Positions 36,799 to 46,196 of a stretch of DNA of 64,000 bases are shown here, piece by piece. This DNA is from a gamma proteobacterium symbiont of Stewartia floridana (lineage in GTDB: Bacteria > Pseudomonadota > Gammaproteobacteria > Chromatiales > Chromatiaceae). The notes under the pieces were generated by a model. That model was not told the origin of the DNA. It saw only the letters and a list, made by a program, of their open reading frames with translations, and made no database searches. Made by a program: the position numbers and the translations under genes. The first letter of the stretch is position 1. Every line of letters starts with the position of its first letter. The DNA lies in NCBI GenBank assembly GCA_003676145.1, contig NAUB01000016.1, positions 62,001 to 126,000 on the forward strand. The letters run 5' to 3'.

Positions 36799-39700
36799 AT
36801 GAATAGAGGCCTTCTGTTTCTACTCTGGTTGATCTGTACACCGCTACTGGCGGCCGAGAGCCACCCCCCCATTCACCATCAACTCGATGTCAAACTCGAA
36901 CCGCAACGGCAGACGCTCAGCGTCACGGATCGGATCTCATTTACGCAACCTCCCTCTGAATTCAAACTGATCCTGCACGCCGACCTGAATCCCCGTTTTT
37001 CCACAGACCGGGGCAAGGTTCAGGTCAGGCTGGATCATCAGGATCGTTTCGCTGAGCGCTATGAGATCAGCCTGCCGAAAGGTGCTGACCACCTGACGGT
37101 GGAATACACGGGTCGCATTCACCATAGATTGAGTTCCAGCCGCAGAGAACAGTCAAGGGGATTCCGCAGTAGCGCCGGACTGATCGATAAGAAGGGGGTG
37201 TTTCTCGCCGCTGGCAGTTTGTGGTATCCACAAATCGAAGGCTATCCCTATCTGACTTTCAACATGCAGGTTAGCCTGCCAGCCGGTTGGTCCTCGGTCA
37301 CTCAGGGTCATCGACAATACCAGAACAACAGCGGCAAACTGAACATGGATCGTTGGCATATCGACAAACCGCAGGATGAGATCTACCTGATCGCGGCCGA
37401 GTTTGTCGAGTATCAGAAGAGCGCAAAATTGCAGGGGAAACCGGTCTCGGCTCAGGTATTTCTGCGTAGCGCAGATCAGAAACTGGCAGACCGATACCTG
37501 CAGGCGACGGTTAAATACCTGAAGATGTACGAACAGCTGATCGGCGCCTATCCCTACAGCAAATTTGCCTTGGTTGAAAACTTCTGGGAAACCGGTTTCG
37601 GCATGCCTTCATTCACACTGCTTGGTTCCCGAGTGATTCGTCTTCCTTTCATACTCAACACATCCTACCCCCATGAGATCCTGCACAACTGGTGGGGCAA
37701 CGGAGTCTATGTGGATTTTGATAGCGGTAACTGGAGTGAGGGTTTAACCGCCTACCTGGCCGATCACCTGATCAAGGAGCAGCAGAACCAGGGGGCCAAT
37801 TATCGTCTGCAGAGCCTGCAAAAATATCGGGATTATGCCGCCAAGCAAAGAGACTTCCCCCTTACCGCATTCAAAAGCCGGCACAGCTCTGCCACTGAAG
37901 CGGTAGGTTACGGTAAAACCCTGATGATGTTTCATATGCTGCGCAAGCAACTGGGGGATCAACTTTTCACCAAGGCGCTTCGCCAGTTCTATCAGCAGTA
38001 CGAGTTTAAGATCGCCTCCTTTGCAGACCTCCGGCAAACATTTGAAGCCGTCAGTGGAGAATCCCTATCAGGCTTCTTTACCCAATGGGTTGAATACACT
38101 GGCGCACCAGAACTCCGGCTCGTTTCGAGCAACATCGACAGACAAGCGGATAGGGTTCGCCTGCAGTTTACTCTGCAACAGCTTCAAGCGGATCATCTGT
38201 ACGAGTTGGATATCCCAGTGGCAGTTTCACTGACGGGTCAAGCTGAAGCAAAACAGTCGGTCGTCAGCATGCTGAAACGAGAGCAGACTTTTGAAATGGA
38301 TCTGCCTTCAAGCCCGACCCGGCTCGATATAGATCCACAGTTCGATCTCTTCAGAAAACTGGCGCTGGAAGAGACTCCGCCGGCTTTTACACAAATCTTC
38401 GGCGCAGAGAAACTGCTTGTCATCTACCCCAGCGATGCAACACGCAAGATGAAAAAAGCCTGGCGGGCCTTTGCTGATGACATCTCCCATATGGGGCCTG
38501 AAAAAGTCACCATCATTGCAGACGATGAGATAGAAACGCTGCCTGAAAACAGCGCAGCGGTGGTACTCGGCTGGAACAATCGTTTCAGCAAACAGGTTGA
38601 ACAACAGCTGAAGCAGCATCCTTTGGTAATTAGTGCCGATGTTGTCCGCGTGGGAGAAGAGCAGATCAACCGGAAGAACAGCGCCTTTGCATGGGTTACA
38701 AGAATCAGAAATCAGGCCAAGCAACCCTACCCACTGGCACTGATCACCGCAGACCTGCCCAACGCACTGCCAGGATTGGGGCGGAAAATACCCCACTACC
38801 ATAAATACAGCTATCTGGCCTTCAGTGGCACAGAACCCAAAAACAGCCTGAAGGGGCGCTGGCCGGTTGCGAATTCGCCGATGAGCAGACTCTTCACTCC
38901 GGGCGCAGAAAGAGCAGAATTGGCAGCTTCCTCACCACTGATCGAACCGGTACTTGAATACGATCCGCAAAAGATGAAGCAAACCGTCAGCTATCTGAGC
39001 GATCGGCAGTTGCAGGGACGAGGAGTGGGCTCAAAAGGTCTGGATCTGGCAGCTGACTACATAGCCGCCGCATTCAAAAAGGCGGGTTTGACACCTGGTG
39101 GCGAGCAACAGAGCTATTTTCAGTACTTCGATGCAAATGACGAGCAGGGACAATCACATCGATTGAAAAACGTCATTGGCGTGATTCCTGGCAGACACCC
39201 ACAACTCTCAAAGCAAAACCTGGTAATTGGTGGACACTACGATCACCTGGGACTTGGCTGGCCCGATGTAAGGGAAAACAATCGGGGCAAGATCCATTTT
39301 GGAGCAGATGACAATGCCAGCGGCATTGCCGTGATGCTTGAACTGGCAAGGATACTGAGCAAAAACCTCAAGCCCGACCGTAATGTGGTATTTGTTGCCT
39401 TCAGTGGTGAGGAAACGGGTCGCCTGGGATCGAAACACTATGTAAAGCATCAACAAAGCTATCCTGTCAGCGATACGATTGGCATGCTCAATCTTGATAC
39501 AGTCGGCCGTCTATTCGATAACAAACTGATTGTGCTCGGCGCAGAAAGCGCTTCAGAGTGGCCGCATATCTTCAGAGGCATTGGTTTTGTCACCGGCATA
39601 GAGTCTGCGATGGTCAATGAACCCCTCGATGCCAGTGATCAGATCAGTTTCCATGAAGCTGGAGTCCCGGCCGTACAACTCTTCTCAGGGCCTCATACGG

Positions 39701-40125
39701 ACTACCACAGACCAGGGGATACGGTTGACAAGATCGATATCGACGGCATGATCAAGGTAGCCGAAGTCAGTAAACAGGTTGTGGAGTATTTAGCGGGCCG
39801 TGAAGAACCGATGACAATTCAATTGGCTGGCATCCAACAACCTAATAAGTCATCCAAGCAACGTAAAGTCTCTCTTGGGACCATCCCTGACTTTACCTAT
39901 CAGGGTAATGGCTACCGCCTGGATGGTGTGGTACCCAACTCCCCGGCTGACAAGGCAGGCCTGAGAAAGAAGGACATCATTGTCAGTATTGATCAGACCC
40001 CCATAAAAGGTCTGCGGGATCTGTCCAAAACACTTAAATCCCTGAAACAGGGTCAGACGATTCAAATAGAGTATTTGAGGAATGGCACAACAAGTCTGAC
40101 CAGCGCACAACTGAAAAGCAGGTAA
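36799..40125 (+). CDS. Exported M1-M28-PDZ metallopeptidase fusion
   Basis: A 1108-residue exported protein with two peptidase modules. After a signal peptide (to about residue 20), an M1 aminopeptidase-like region carries the full zinc site HEILH (about residue 291) with the third ligand Glu 18 residues later in NWSEGLTAY. The second module is an M28 aminopeptidase: GGHYDHLGLGW (about 811), GADDNASG, SGEETGRLGS, NLDTVGR and HTDYHRPGD supply the two-zinc ligands. A PDZ domain ends the protein (about 1027-1105; LDGVVPNSPADKAGLRKKD). The two modules are joined by a region of about 200 residues of unknown fold. It is coupled to the TolB-like gene with no spacer. Role: probably peptide scavenging in the periplasm or outside the cell. 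Confidence 0.87.
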   Translation: MNRGLLFLLWLICTPLLAAESHPPIHHQLDVKLEPQRQTLSVTDRISFTQPPSEFKLILHADLNPRFSTDRGKVQVRLDHQDRFAERYEISLPKGADHLTVEYTGRIHHRLSSSRREQSRGFRSSAGLIDKKGVFLAAGSLWYPQIEGYPYLTFNMQVSLPAGWSSVTQGHRQYQNNSGKLNMDRWHIDKPQDEIYLIAAEFVEYQKSAKLQGKPVSAQVFLRSADQKLADRYLQATVKYLKMYEQLIGAYPYSKFALVENFWETGFGMPSFTLLGSRVIRLPFILNTSYPHEILHNWWGNGVYVDFDSGNWSEGLTAYLADHLIKEQQNQGANYRLQSLQKYRDYAAKQRDFPLTAFKSRHSSATEAVGYGKTLMMFHMLRKQLGDQLFTKALRQFYQQYEFKIASFADLRQTFEAVSGESLSGFFTQWVEYTGAPELRLVSSNIDRQADRVRLQFTLQQLQADHLYELDIPVAVSLTGQAEAKQSVVSMLKREQTFEMDLPSSPTRLDIDPQFDLFRKLALEETPPAFTQIFGAEKLLVIYPSDATRKMKKAWRAFADDISHMGPEKVTIIADDEIETLPENSAAVVLGWNNRFSKQVEQQLKQHPLVISADVVRVGEEQINRKNSAFAWVTRIRNQAKQPYPLALITADLPNALPGLGRKIPHYHKYSYLAFSGTEPKNSLKGRWPVANSPMSRLFTPGAERAELAASSPLIEPVLEYDPQKMKQTVSYLSDRQLQGRGVGSKGLDLAADYIAAAFKKAGLTPGGEQQSYFQYFDANDEQGQSHRLKNVIGVIPGRHPQLSKQNLVIGGHYDHLGLGWPDVRENNRGKIHFGADDNASGIAVMLELARILSKNLKPDRNVVFVAFSGEETGRLGSKHYVKHQQSYPVSDTIGMLNLDTVGRLFDNKLIVLGAESASEWPHIFRGIGFVTGIESAMVNEPLDASDQISFHEAGVPAVQLFSGPHTDYHRPGDTVDKIDIDGMIKVAEVSKQVVEYLAGREEPMTIQLAGIQQPNKSSKQRKVSLGTIPDFTYQGNGYRLDGVVPNSPADKAGLRKKDIIVSIDQTPIKGLRDLSKTLKSLKQGQTIQIEYLRNGTTSLTSAQLKSR

Positions 40126-40157
40126 TCGGTCCCGTGCTGTTTATGTGGATCCACCCT

Positions 40158-41192
40158 CTATCTGACTTTTGCCGGCAGAAAAAGCAGCGCCAGAATGTCA
40201 CTCTTAACAACAACCCATCGGATAAGCAGTGGGATGAAAATGCTTAAGCCAAAACAGAGAAAAGCGATCCCGGTCAATAGCTGAACATCAACAATGCCTT
40301 CGGAAAAGTAGCCATAGAAAAGTGTATTGATGATATTGTGAAAAATTAGAATAAACAGGCTCGCCTCACCCAGTCTCAGAGGAATGATACTGAGCCACTC
40401 ACTCTTCGAGATCAACCAGGAGAAGGTGATAACAACATAACCACCGCAGACCGCTCCGATGGTAGCGTACAGAGGAAAATCGTATTGCCTCTTGTTTAGC
40501 ATGATCCGGGCATCTGTTAGTGTCTCGATTATGAGAAATACAACAACAGCAAGCAGAAACAACCAAATATTCGGTTTAAAATTGACCACTTGATCTCTCA
40601 TCATATAACCGAACAGAAAGAAGACTGAAGTGATCAAGACGATATCGATCGAGAAGGGGAGGCCTGGCAACTGATAGGCATCACCGAGAAGATTGACCTC
40701 CCTGTACCAAAATGCATCAATAAATTCTGAGCCAACGCCCAGCAGAAGTAACAGGAAGAGTGCTTTTGCACCAATCGACCAATCTGAAAACTTTAACCAA
40801 CGGAACAGACCATAGGTGAACAGGAATACAGCAAAGAGGTGCGGCAGAAACCACATCGGTATCCATTCGATGGTATCACCGACCCCATAAAATATACCCA
40901 CAAACCGCTCTGTCAAATCATCCTCTCCAGAGATGAAACCCAGCAGAAAAAGGCTCAACAGGACTACCAGGTAGGGCTTCAAAAGTGCCTCAAATTTGTG
41001 GCTTACAAATGCCCCAGGGGCTGCCGCCCAGGAAAAGAAGATACCGGATAAAAAGAAAAACAGGGGCAACCTGAAAAGAGACAAGGGATCCACAATATCG
41101 GGAACAAATATTCTCAGTTTGGTATGAAACATTGCAACCAAGGTAATTGAGATACCTTTCGCAATATCCACATGCTTGACGCGAACTCCCAT
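40158..41192 (-). CDS. Acyltransferase 3 family membrane protein
   Basis: A 344-residue membrane protein with about ten hydrophobic helices, of the type that transfers acetyl or other acyl groups to surface sugars (fucose 4-O-acetylase-like). The N-terminal VKHVDIAKGISITLVAMFHT matches the family's opening motif, with the His needed for acyl transfer. The ATG at 41192 is preferred over a GTG two codons upstream; GGGGTGGTG stands directly before it. It may modify exopolysaccharide or lipopolysaccharide, consistent with a glycosyltransferase nearby, but that gene is 1.3 kb away and on the other strand. Confidence 0.85.
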   Translation of the reverse strand: MGVRVKHVDIAKGISITLVAMFHTKLRIFVPDIVDPLSLFRLPLFFFLSGIFFSWAAAPGAFVSHKFEALLKPYLVVLLSLFLLGFISGEDDLTERFVGIFYGVGDTIEWIPMWFLPHLFAVFLFTYGLFRWLKFSDWSIGAKALFLLLLLGVGSEFIDAFWYREVNLLGDAYQLPGLPFSIDIVLITSVFFLFGYMMRDQVVNFKPNIWLFLLAVVVFLIIETLTDARIMLNKRQYDFPLYATIGAVCGGYVVITFSWLISKSEWLSIIPLRLGEASLFILIFHNIINTLFYGYFSEGIVDVQLLTGIAFLCFGLSIFIPLLIRWVVVKSDILALLFLPAKVR

Positions 41193-41198
41193 CACCAC

Positions 41199-42476
41199 CC
41201 CAACATCAACTCTACTGTTTCTGCCAATATTTATCTGCTACTGATTTTTATCAGTAATCTATTTTATTGCAGGGGTTCTACAGATCCTGCAGCACGCCCT
41301 ATGCCAAACCAACCAGACCATAGACACAGGCGACTCGCGACCAAAAACTGCCCCTCCAGTCACCACAAGTAACCCTCTATGAGGGTCTTTTGATCAATCT
41401 CAGCATACGGGTTGCAAACACCATTCAGCTCAAACAACGCCTGTTCCGTTGGTGACTTCGAGTAAAAACAACTTACACCAGATACCAATTTGCGCGGCTT
41501 AATTCGTTATTATTTAGCTTTCCGAAAGAGCAAGTGCCTTTCATGGAAAGACAGCCATCAACATCGATACCCGTATGACCAGGACCTCTCTCATTCTAGT
41601 TCCTGTAATAAAACCAGCTCAATAAAATGGCCCATAGTTCAGGATATTCAATCACGTTTTAGTATTTAAATTCCTTTCCCTGCCTTCACCACAGGGTTGA
41701 CTCAATACAAAATCAGATAATGATTGCTTTTCTGCAAAACCGTATCGGTCGCCATTTCAAGACAGCTCTGCCATATCAGACCCTATCAATTAACGAAATT
41801 TAACAAATCAAGGTAACTCAACATTGGACACGGTTCCCTAGTAACAAACAGTAGAAATCCAAACATGGATCACTCGAATAACCTCCCTCCAACCACTGGT
41901 CATAGTCGTTCATATTTACGCGCATCAAACCAGAAGAGAGTCACTCAGAATTCATTCAAACTGGAAGCTCAGCAACACGACTGTTAACACCGTTTAAATG
42001 TTTCAACAACCGCTCCCATTCTCCAGTAGACCTCACCAGGAGCCGATACACCATGACAGTTAAAAATATGCGCGAGCATAATTAATTCACCAAAACAAAG
42101 AAGAATTGCTCTTAAGGCTGCAGTGTGGGGTAATCAACTCCATACAATAAACATTAACACGGCTTAACCTATAGGCCTCTGTTCGAGGCTGTTGATAACA
42201 ACAACAGCAGCTCTTTAAAACAGATAAATTCACCTCACAAAGTAGCCGGATCGCTCATACAAACAGACGTCAAGATTCAAATCCTACCCATTCTGGAGGT
42301 TCATACTCAGTTCACATAATCGCAACTAAAAATCCCTTGGATCTAACTATCCTATCTTATAGGCAGACCAACCATTTTCAGTCTTTTCCTATAGATGATT
42401 AGATACGCCAATTACGTTAAACTAGCGCTCATCACTAAAAAGCACCCAGTGCTCTATTCGCTGACAGCCTATCGAT
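41199..42476. other. Long AT-rich non-coding region
   Basis: About 1.28 kb without a convincing gene, clearly richer in A and T than its neighbours. Frames are short and broken. A small hairpin (ACCCTC-TAT-GAGGGT, 41372-41386, then CTTTT) looks terminator-like, but no gene reads into it. I find no transposase remnant, RNA fold or repeat array by eye. It could be decayed DNA, a regulatory region for the glycosyltransferase, or an unrecognised RNA. Confidence 0.5.
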
Positions 42477-43421
42477 ATGCCAAGTGACAACACGCCAGGG
42501 AGGCAACCACAACTATCTGTCGTGATCCCTGCGTACAATGAAACGGCGCATCTCGGCAACCTGATCGAATCCATACGTCAAAATCTGTATGACCTGGATC
42601 TCGAGATTATCGTAGTGGATAACGGCTCAACCGATGACACAGCAGAGCTGGCCCGGCAAGCTGGTGTAAACCTGGTCACGATTCCCAAAGACTCCATCTC
42701 CAAGGCACGAAATCTTGGTGTTGCCAGCGCTGCTGCCGAAGTCATCGCATTCATCGATGCAGATGTTCGCCTGACCCGGGAGTGGGCAGTGGCAATGAAG
42801 CAACGTTACACTGAGATACGGGACCAGTACCTGATCACTGGTTCACGCTACATGATTCCGGAAGAGCCCAGCAATCTGGACAAATACTGGTTTGAGCCAC
42901 TTTCGGAAAAAGAGGTTACCTACATCAACGGCGGTAACCTGATTTTAAGCAAGTCGAGCTTCGACAAGATCGGTGGGTTCGATGAATCCCTCACCACCGG
43001 TGAAGATTTTGAGTTCTGCGTCCGAGCACGTCACCGGGGAGCTCAAATCGTCATAGACAGGGATCTGCAGGCCATTCACGACGGTTTCCCGAAAACTCTG
43101 CTGCAATTCTGCAAAAGGGAGATATGGCATGGTATTGGGGATTTTCAGGGCTTGCACCGATTCCTGGAATCGAAAGTCGCCATTGCTGCTGTGGTATTCG
43201 TGCTGATCCACCTGCTATTGATAGGCGCTCTGTTGAACAAAGCCTATCTGACCGCCCTGTTTTTTGCCCTCTTACTCGTGCTGATCAGCTTTGCCGTGTC
43301 GAAAAAGATCTTCCGCAACAGCAGCATCGGTATCATTCTGCATAACACCCCCTACTGCTACTTCTACCTGATTTCCCGCTTTTTATCCCTTCCCAAGCTT
43401 TTGCTCAATAAAATCTCCTAG
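42477..43421 (+). CDS. Family 2 glycosyltransferase
   Basis: A 314-residue GT-A type glycosyltransferase. The N-terminal domain begins LSVVIPAYNETAHLGNLIES, with VVDNGSTDD and the metal/nucleotide site FIDADVRLT (about residue 90), then NGGNLILSKSSFDKIGGFDE and TGEDFEFCVRARHRG, where ED probably supplies the catalytic base. Two hydrophobic helices near residues 238-282 tether it to the membrane. It resembles enzymes that glycosylate lipid carriers or polysaccharide precursors. The first NtrC site of the glutamine synthetase promoter starts one base after its stop. Confidence 0.9.
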   Translation: MPSDNTPGRQPQLSVVIPAYNETAHLGNLIESIRQNLYDLDLEIIVVDNGSTDDTAELARQAGVNLVTIPKDSISKARNLGVASAAAEVIAFIDADVRLTREWAVAMKQRYTEIRDQYLITGSRYMIPEEPSNLDKYWFEPLSEKEVTYINGGNLILSKSSFDKIGGFDESLTTGEDFEFCVRARHRGAQIVIDRDLQAIHDGFPKTLLQFCKREIWHGIGDFQGLHRFLESKVAIAAVVFVLIHLLLIGALLNKAYLTALFFALLLVLISFAVSKKIFRNSSIGIILHNTPYCYFYLISRFLSLPKLLLNKIS

Positions 43422-43470
43422 CGCACCAATATGGTGCACCTAAATAGCGCATGCGCACCATTATAGAGCA
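43422..43470 (+). promoter_or_regulatory. Two NtrC-binding sites (enhancer)
   Basis: Site 1, CGCACC-AATAT-GGTGCA (43422-43438), matches 11 of 12 positions of the NtrC consensus TGCACC-N5-GGTGCA. Site 2, CGCACC-ATTAT-AGAGCA (43454-43470), matches 9 of 12. The sites are 32 bases apart, three helical turns, and site 1 is centred about 118 bases upstream of the sigma-54 -12 element. Confidence 0.8.
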
Positions 43471-43534
43471 CGCCTAACACCTTCGGCACGTCATAATATT
43501 TCTATCTATCTGTTTATAAAACGAAAAAAGAATG

Positions 43535-43550
43535 TGGCATGGATGATGCT
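43535..43550 (+). promoter_or_regulatory. Sigma-54 promoter of the glutamine synthetase gene
   Basis: TGGCATGGATGATGCT fits the -24/-12 consensus TGGCACG-N4-TTGCW at all but two positions, with GG and GC 10 bases apart. NtrC sites are at the right distance upstream, so the gene should be induced by nitrogen limitation. Confidence 0.85.
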
Positions 43551-43662
43551 CCTTTGAGATCGCGCTAGCTGTGATCGACGGCGTATTCAGGCACATTGCC
43601 TAAATCGGAAACAAGCTGCACTCCACGCTCTATCCGATTGGTGCATCCAGAGAGGCCTGATC

Positions 43663-43764
43663 ATGACCATGTTGTCCGCCGGAAATCTTGCACGAAATAC
43701 CGTCATTGATTTCTATCGCATTACGCCAAAACGTAATTCTGATCTTTCGTTTGGAGATATATAA
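43663..43764 (+). CDS. Possible 33-residue leader ORF before glutamine synthetase
   Basis: A short frame (MTMLSAGNLARNTVIDFYRI, then 13 residues) with AGAGG 8 bases before its ATG. Its stop lies 3 bases before the glutamine synthetase start. It could couple or tune translation of that gene. There is no family evidence, so it may be chance. Confidence 0.25.
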   Translation: MTMLSAGNLARNTVIDFYRITPKRNSDLSFGDI

Positions 43765-43767
43765 AGT

Positions 43768-44778
43768 ATGAAAAGTAAGCTGGAATATATTTGGCTCGAC
43801 GGCTACAAGCCGACCCAGAGCCTGCGAAGTAAAACCATGGTCCGCTCCGATTTCAGCGGTAAACTGGAAGACTGCCCGATGTGGTCGTTTGACGGTAGCT
43901 CGACCGAACAGGCTGAGGGTAGCGCATCTGACTGCCTGCTGAAGCCAGTCGCGGTTATTCCTGATCCGGCGCGTAAAAATTCTTACCTGGTGATGACCGA
44001 AGTCCTCAACGCCGATGGCACCCCACACCCCTCCAACGGCCGGGCCACCATCGAAGATGACGATGATGATTTCTGGTTCGGATTCGAGCAGGAGTACTTC
44101 CTCTGGGATCCGGTTACCAATCTCCCACCAGGCTTCCCGGCTGGCGGTTACCCACCACCTCAGGGCCCTTACTACTGCTCAGTCGGTGCACGCAATGCCT
44201 ATAACCGCGAGCTGATCGAAGAGCATCTGGATATGTGTCTGGAAGCCGGCCTGAACGTTGAGGGTATCAACGCCGAGGTGGCAGCTGGTCAGTGGGAATT
44301 CCAGATCTTTGCAAAGAGCGCCAAAACCGCCGGTGATGAAATCTGGCTGGCCCGCTACATGCTGGAGCGTACCGCTGAGAAATATGACCTGGCAGTCGAC
44401 TGGCACCCCAAACCGCTTGGTGATACCGACTGGAATGGCTCAGGCATGCACGCCAACTTTTCGAATGGCCCTATGCGTGAATCCGGCAATGAAGAGATCT
44501 TCACCAAGATCTGCGACGAGTTCGGCAAGAATGTCGGCCCCTGTATTGCTGTCTACGGTGCACACAATGAGCAACGCCTGACCGGTCAGCATGAGACCCA
44601 GTCCATCGACCAGTTCAGCTACGGTGTTTCCGACCGTGGTGCGTCGATTCGTATTCCGGTTGGTACGGTTGAGGATGGCTGGAAAGGTCGTCTGGAAGAT
44701 CGTCGTCCGGCATCCAATGCGGATCCCTATAAGGTTGCTGCAATCATCGTCAAGATCACCAAAGAGGCGCTTGCCTGA
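43768..44778 (+). CDS. glnII: Glutamine synthetase type II (eukaryotic-type GlnII)
   Basis: Makes glutamine from glutamate, ammonia and ATP. At 336 residues it is far shorter than type I GlnA (about 470) and matches type II: LEYIWLDGYKPTQSLRSKTM, MWSFDGSSTEQAEG, PGPYYCSVG-like QGPYYCSVGARNAYNR, NAEVAAGQWEFQI, DWNGSGMHANFS, and RGASIRIP. The adenylylation site of type I enzymes is absent, so control is expected to be mainly at transcription: two NtrC boxes and a sigma-54 promoter lie upstream. GGAG is 11 bases before the ATG. A strong terminator follows. Confidence 0.95.
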   Translation: MKSKLEYIWLDGYKPTQSLRSKTMVRSDFSGKLEDCPMWSFDGSSTEQAEGSASDCLLKPVAVIPDPARKNSYLVMTEVLNADGTPHPSNGRATIEDDDDDFWFGFEQEYFLWDPVTNLPPGFPAGGYPPPQGPYYCSVGARNAYNRELIEEHLDMCLEAGLNVEGINAEVAAGQWEFQIFAKSAKTAGDEIWLARYMLERTAEKYDLAVDWHPKPLGDTDWNGSGMHANFSNGPMRESGNEEIFTKICDEFGKNVGPCIAVYGAHNEQRLTGQHETQSIDQFSYGVSDRGASIRIPVGTVEDGWKGRLEDRRPASNADPYKVAAIIVKITKEALA

Positions 44779-44805
44779 TCCGACTCTGATTGAACGCGAT
44801 CAAAA

Positions 44806-44840
44806 ACCGGAGCGGCTTAGCCGCTCCGGTTTTTTTATTT
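44806..44840 (+). terminator. Rho-independent terminator
   Basis: A perfect 11-bp stem (ACCGGAGCGGC, loop TTA, then the complement to 44830) followed by a T-rich tract. It ends the glutamine synthetase transcript. Confidence 0.95.
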
Positions 44841-44875
44841 TAGATCGAGAGGAAGTGACCTAAGCTTCTGATTGC

Positions 44876-45832
44876 TCACTTCACGCTTGCCCACTCATGC
44901 TCCAGGGTGCGTATCACCTCGCCCATCGACTCCGGTCTTGAAGCGGGTTCCTTGGAGAGACATCTCATACAGAGATCTTCGAGAATTTTCGGCACCGGGT
45001 ATTTACTCACTTCCGAAGGTCTCTCCGGTTGCCGGCTCTCCACCATTTCCAGAATTTCATAGGTCTTGTCACTGTCGAAGGGAGTCCGCCCTGTCAGCAG
45101 CTCATAGAGCACAGAACCCAGACTGTAGATATCGGTACTGAAGCTGATATCCGGATCACGCCGGATCTGCTCTGGGGACATATAGCAGAGGGTACCTTGC
45201 AGTTTGCCATAGCCGGTGATCGATTTATCACCATCAACCACGACTTTACTCTCCCCCGGCTCTTCCAGGGTAGTGCCATCCTTTCTCCAGACCTTGGCCA
45301 GCCCCCAATCCATCAACAGCACTTCATTGTAGGGCCCGACCAGGATATTCTCGGGCTTGATATCACGATGAGCCACACCATGCACATGGGCGTAACCCAA
45401 TGCGTGTGCGATCTGCACGATGACCTCGATCAGCTGAGTCAGGTCATAGCGTTCACGGTAATTGAGTATTTCCCGCAGCGTATAGCCATGCACCAGTTTC
45501 ATGGTGAAATAGTAGTGCCCCCGGTTATCCCGGCCGATCTCATAGATGGGCACCGTGTTCGGATGCTGTAGCATGGCAGAAACCCGTGCTTCCCGAAGCA
45601 GGCGGATATTCTCTATCTCATCATCGACAAATTCGGATCGCAGGGTCTTGTAGGCAACCACCCGGTTCAGATGCATATCCTTACAGGTTTTGATCAAGGA
45701 CTTACCACCCTTGGCGATGGTACTCAGGAACATGTAACGGGTATTGGGATTGAGAACCTTGGGCAGCGGTTTGTCAGTCTCTTCCAGAAAGACATCGTTG
45801 TATTCTTTTGGTGGCTCCTGAAACTTGAGCAT
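44876..45832 (-). CDS. Serine/threonine protein kinase
   Basis: A 318-residue soluble Hanks-type kinase consisting of the kinase domain alone. Visible are the ATP lysine in VVAYKTLRSEF, the catalytic loop VAHRDIKPENILVG (about residue 156), the metal-binding LLMDWGLAKVW where DFG is DWG, as in many bacterial kinases, then CYMSPEQIRRDPDISFSTDI and YSLGSVLYELLTGRTPFDSD. The usual Gly-rich loop is only partly evident (TIAKGGKSLIK). There is no membrane helix or sensor domain. It converges with the glutamine synthetase gene and has an NtrC-like box upstream. Confidence 0.93.
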   Translation of the reverse strand: MLKFQEPPKEYNDVFLEETDKPLPKVLNPNTRYMFLSTIAKGGKSLIKTCKDMHLNRVVAYKTLRSEFVDDEIENIRLLREARVSAMLQHPNTVPIYEIGRDNRGHYYFTMKLVHGYTLREILNYRERYDLTQLIEVIVQIAHALGYAHVHGVAHRDIKPENILVGPYNEVLLMDWGLAKVWRKDGTTLEEPGESKVVVDGDKSITGYGKLQGTLCYMSPEQIRRDPDISFSTDIYSLGSVLYELLTGRTPFDSDKTYEILEMVESRQPERPSEVSKYPVPKILEDLCMRCLSKEPASRPESMGEVIRTLEHEWASVK

Positions 45833-46196
45833 AATGAGTCACTTCATATTCTCTGTGTCAACCAAGTGTAGCACTCTTCCTGGTCCGGTTTATGACTATT
45901 TCTTTGAATTAAAACACAGCAGGACCACTTTCCAGATAAGCTGAAATCCGACACATTTGTCACCTGAACCATCAGCCCCGAGCGACACTGCACCACACCG
46001 GTGCGCTCCATGTGGATCGAGCATTTCCCTCATGACACGAGGTAGGAAGGAATATCAAGGATTTGTAATCATACCCCTATATCCATCAGGGTAAGGCTCA
46101 GTGAAAGAACCGCATCGAGCCTTGCATGTGTGCGCAGCCCATCACCGTCGCCGTTTTTTTATTGGTGTCAGGCTCGGTCGCTCTCAGCCGAAAGAC
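45833..46196. other. Intergenic region with an NtrC-like box
   Basis: A 364-base spacer between the kinase and norD, transcribed away from the kinase. Apart from the NtrC-like site at 45989-46005 no terminator, promoter or gene is clear. Confidence 0.5.
45989..46005 (-). promoter_or_regulatory. NtrC-like binding site upstream of the kinase gene
   Basis: TGCACC-ACACC-GGTGCG matches 11 of 12 positions of TGCACC-N5-GGTGCA. It is 157-173 bases upstream of the kinase start, a normal enhancer distance, but I find no good sigma-54 promoter between them. Confidence 0.45.
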
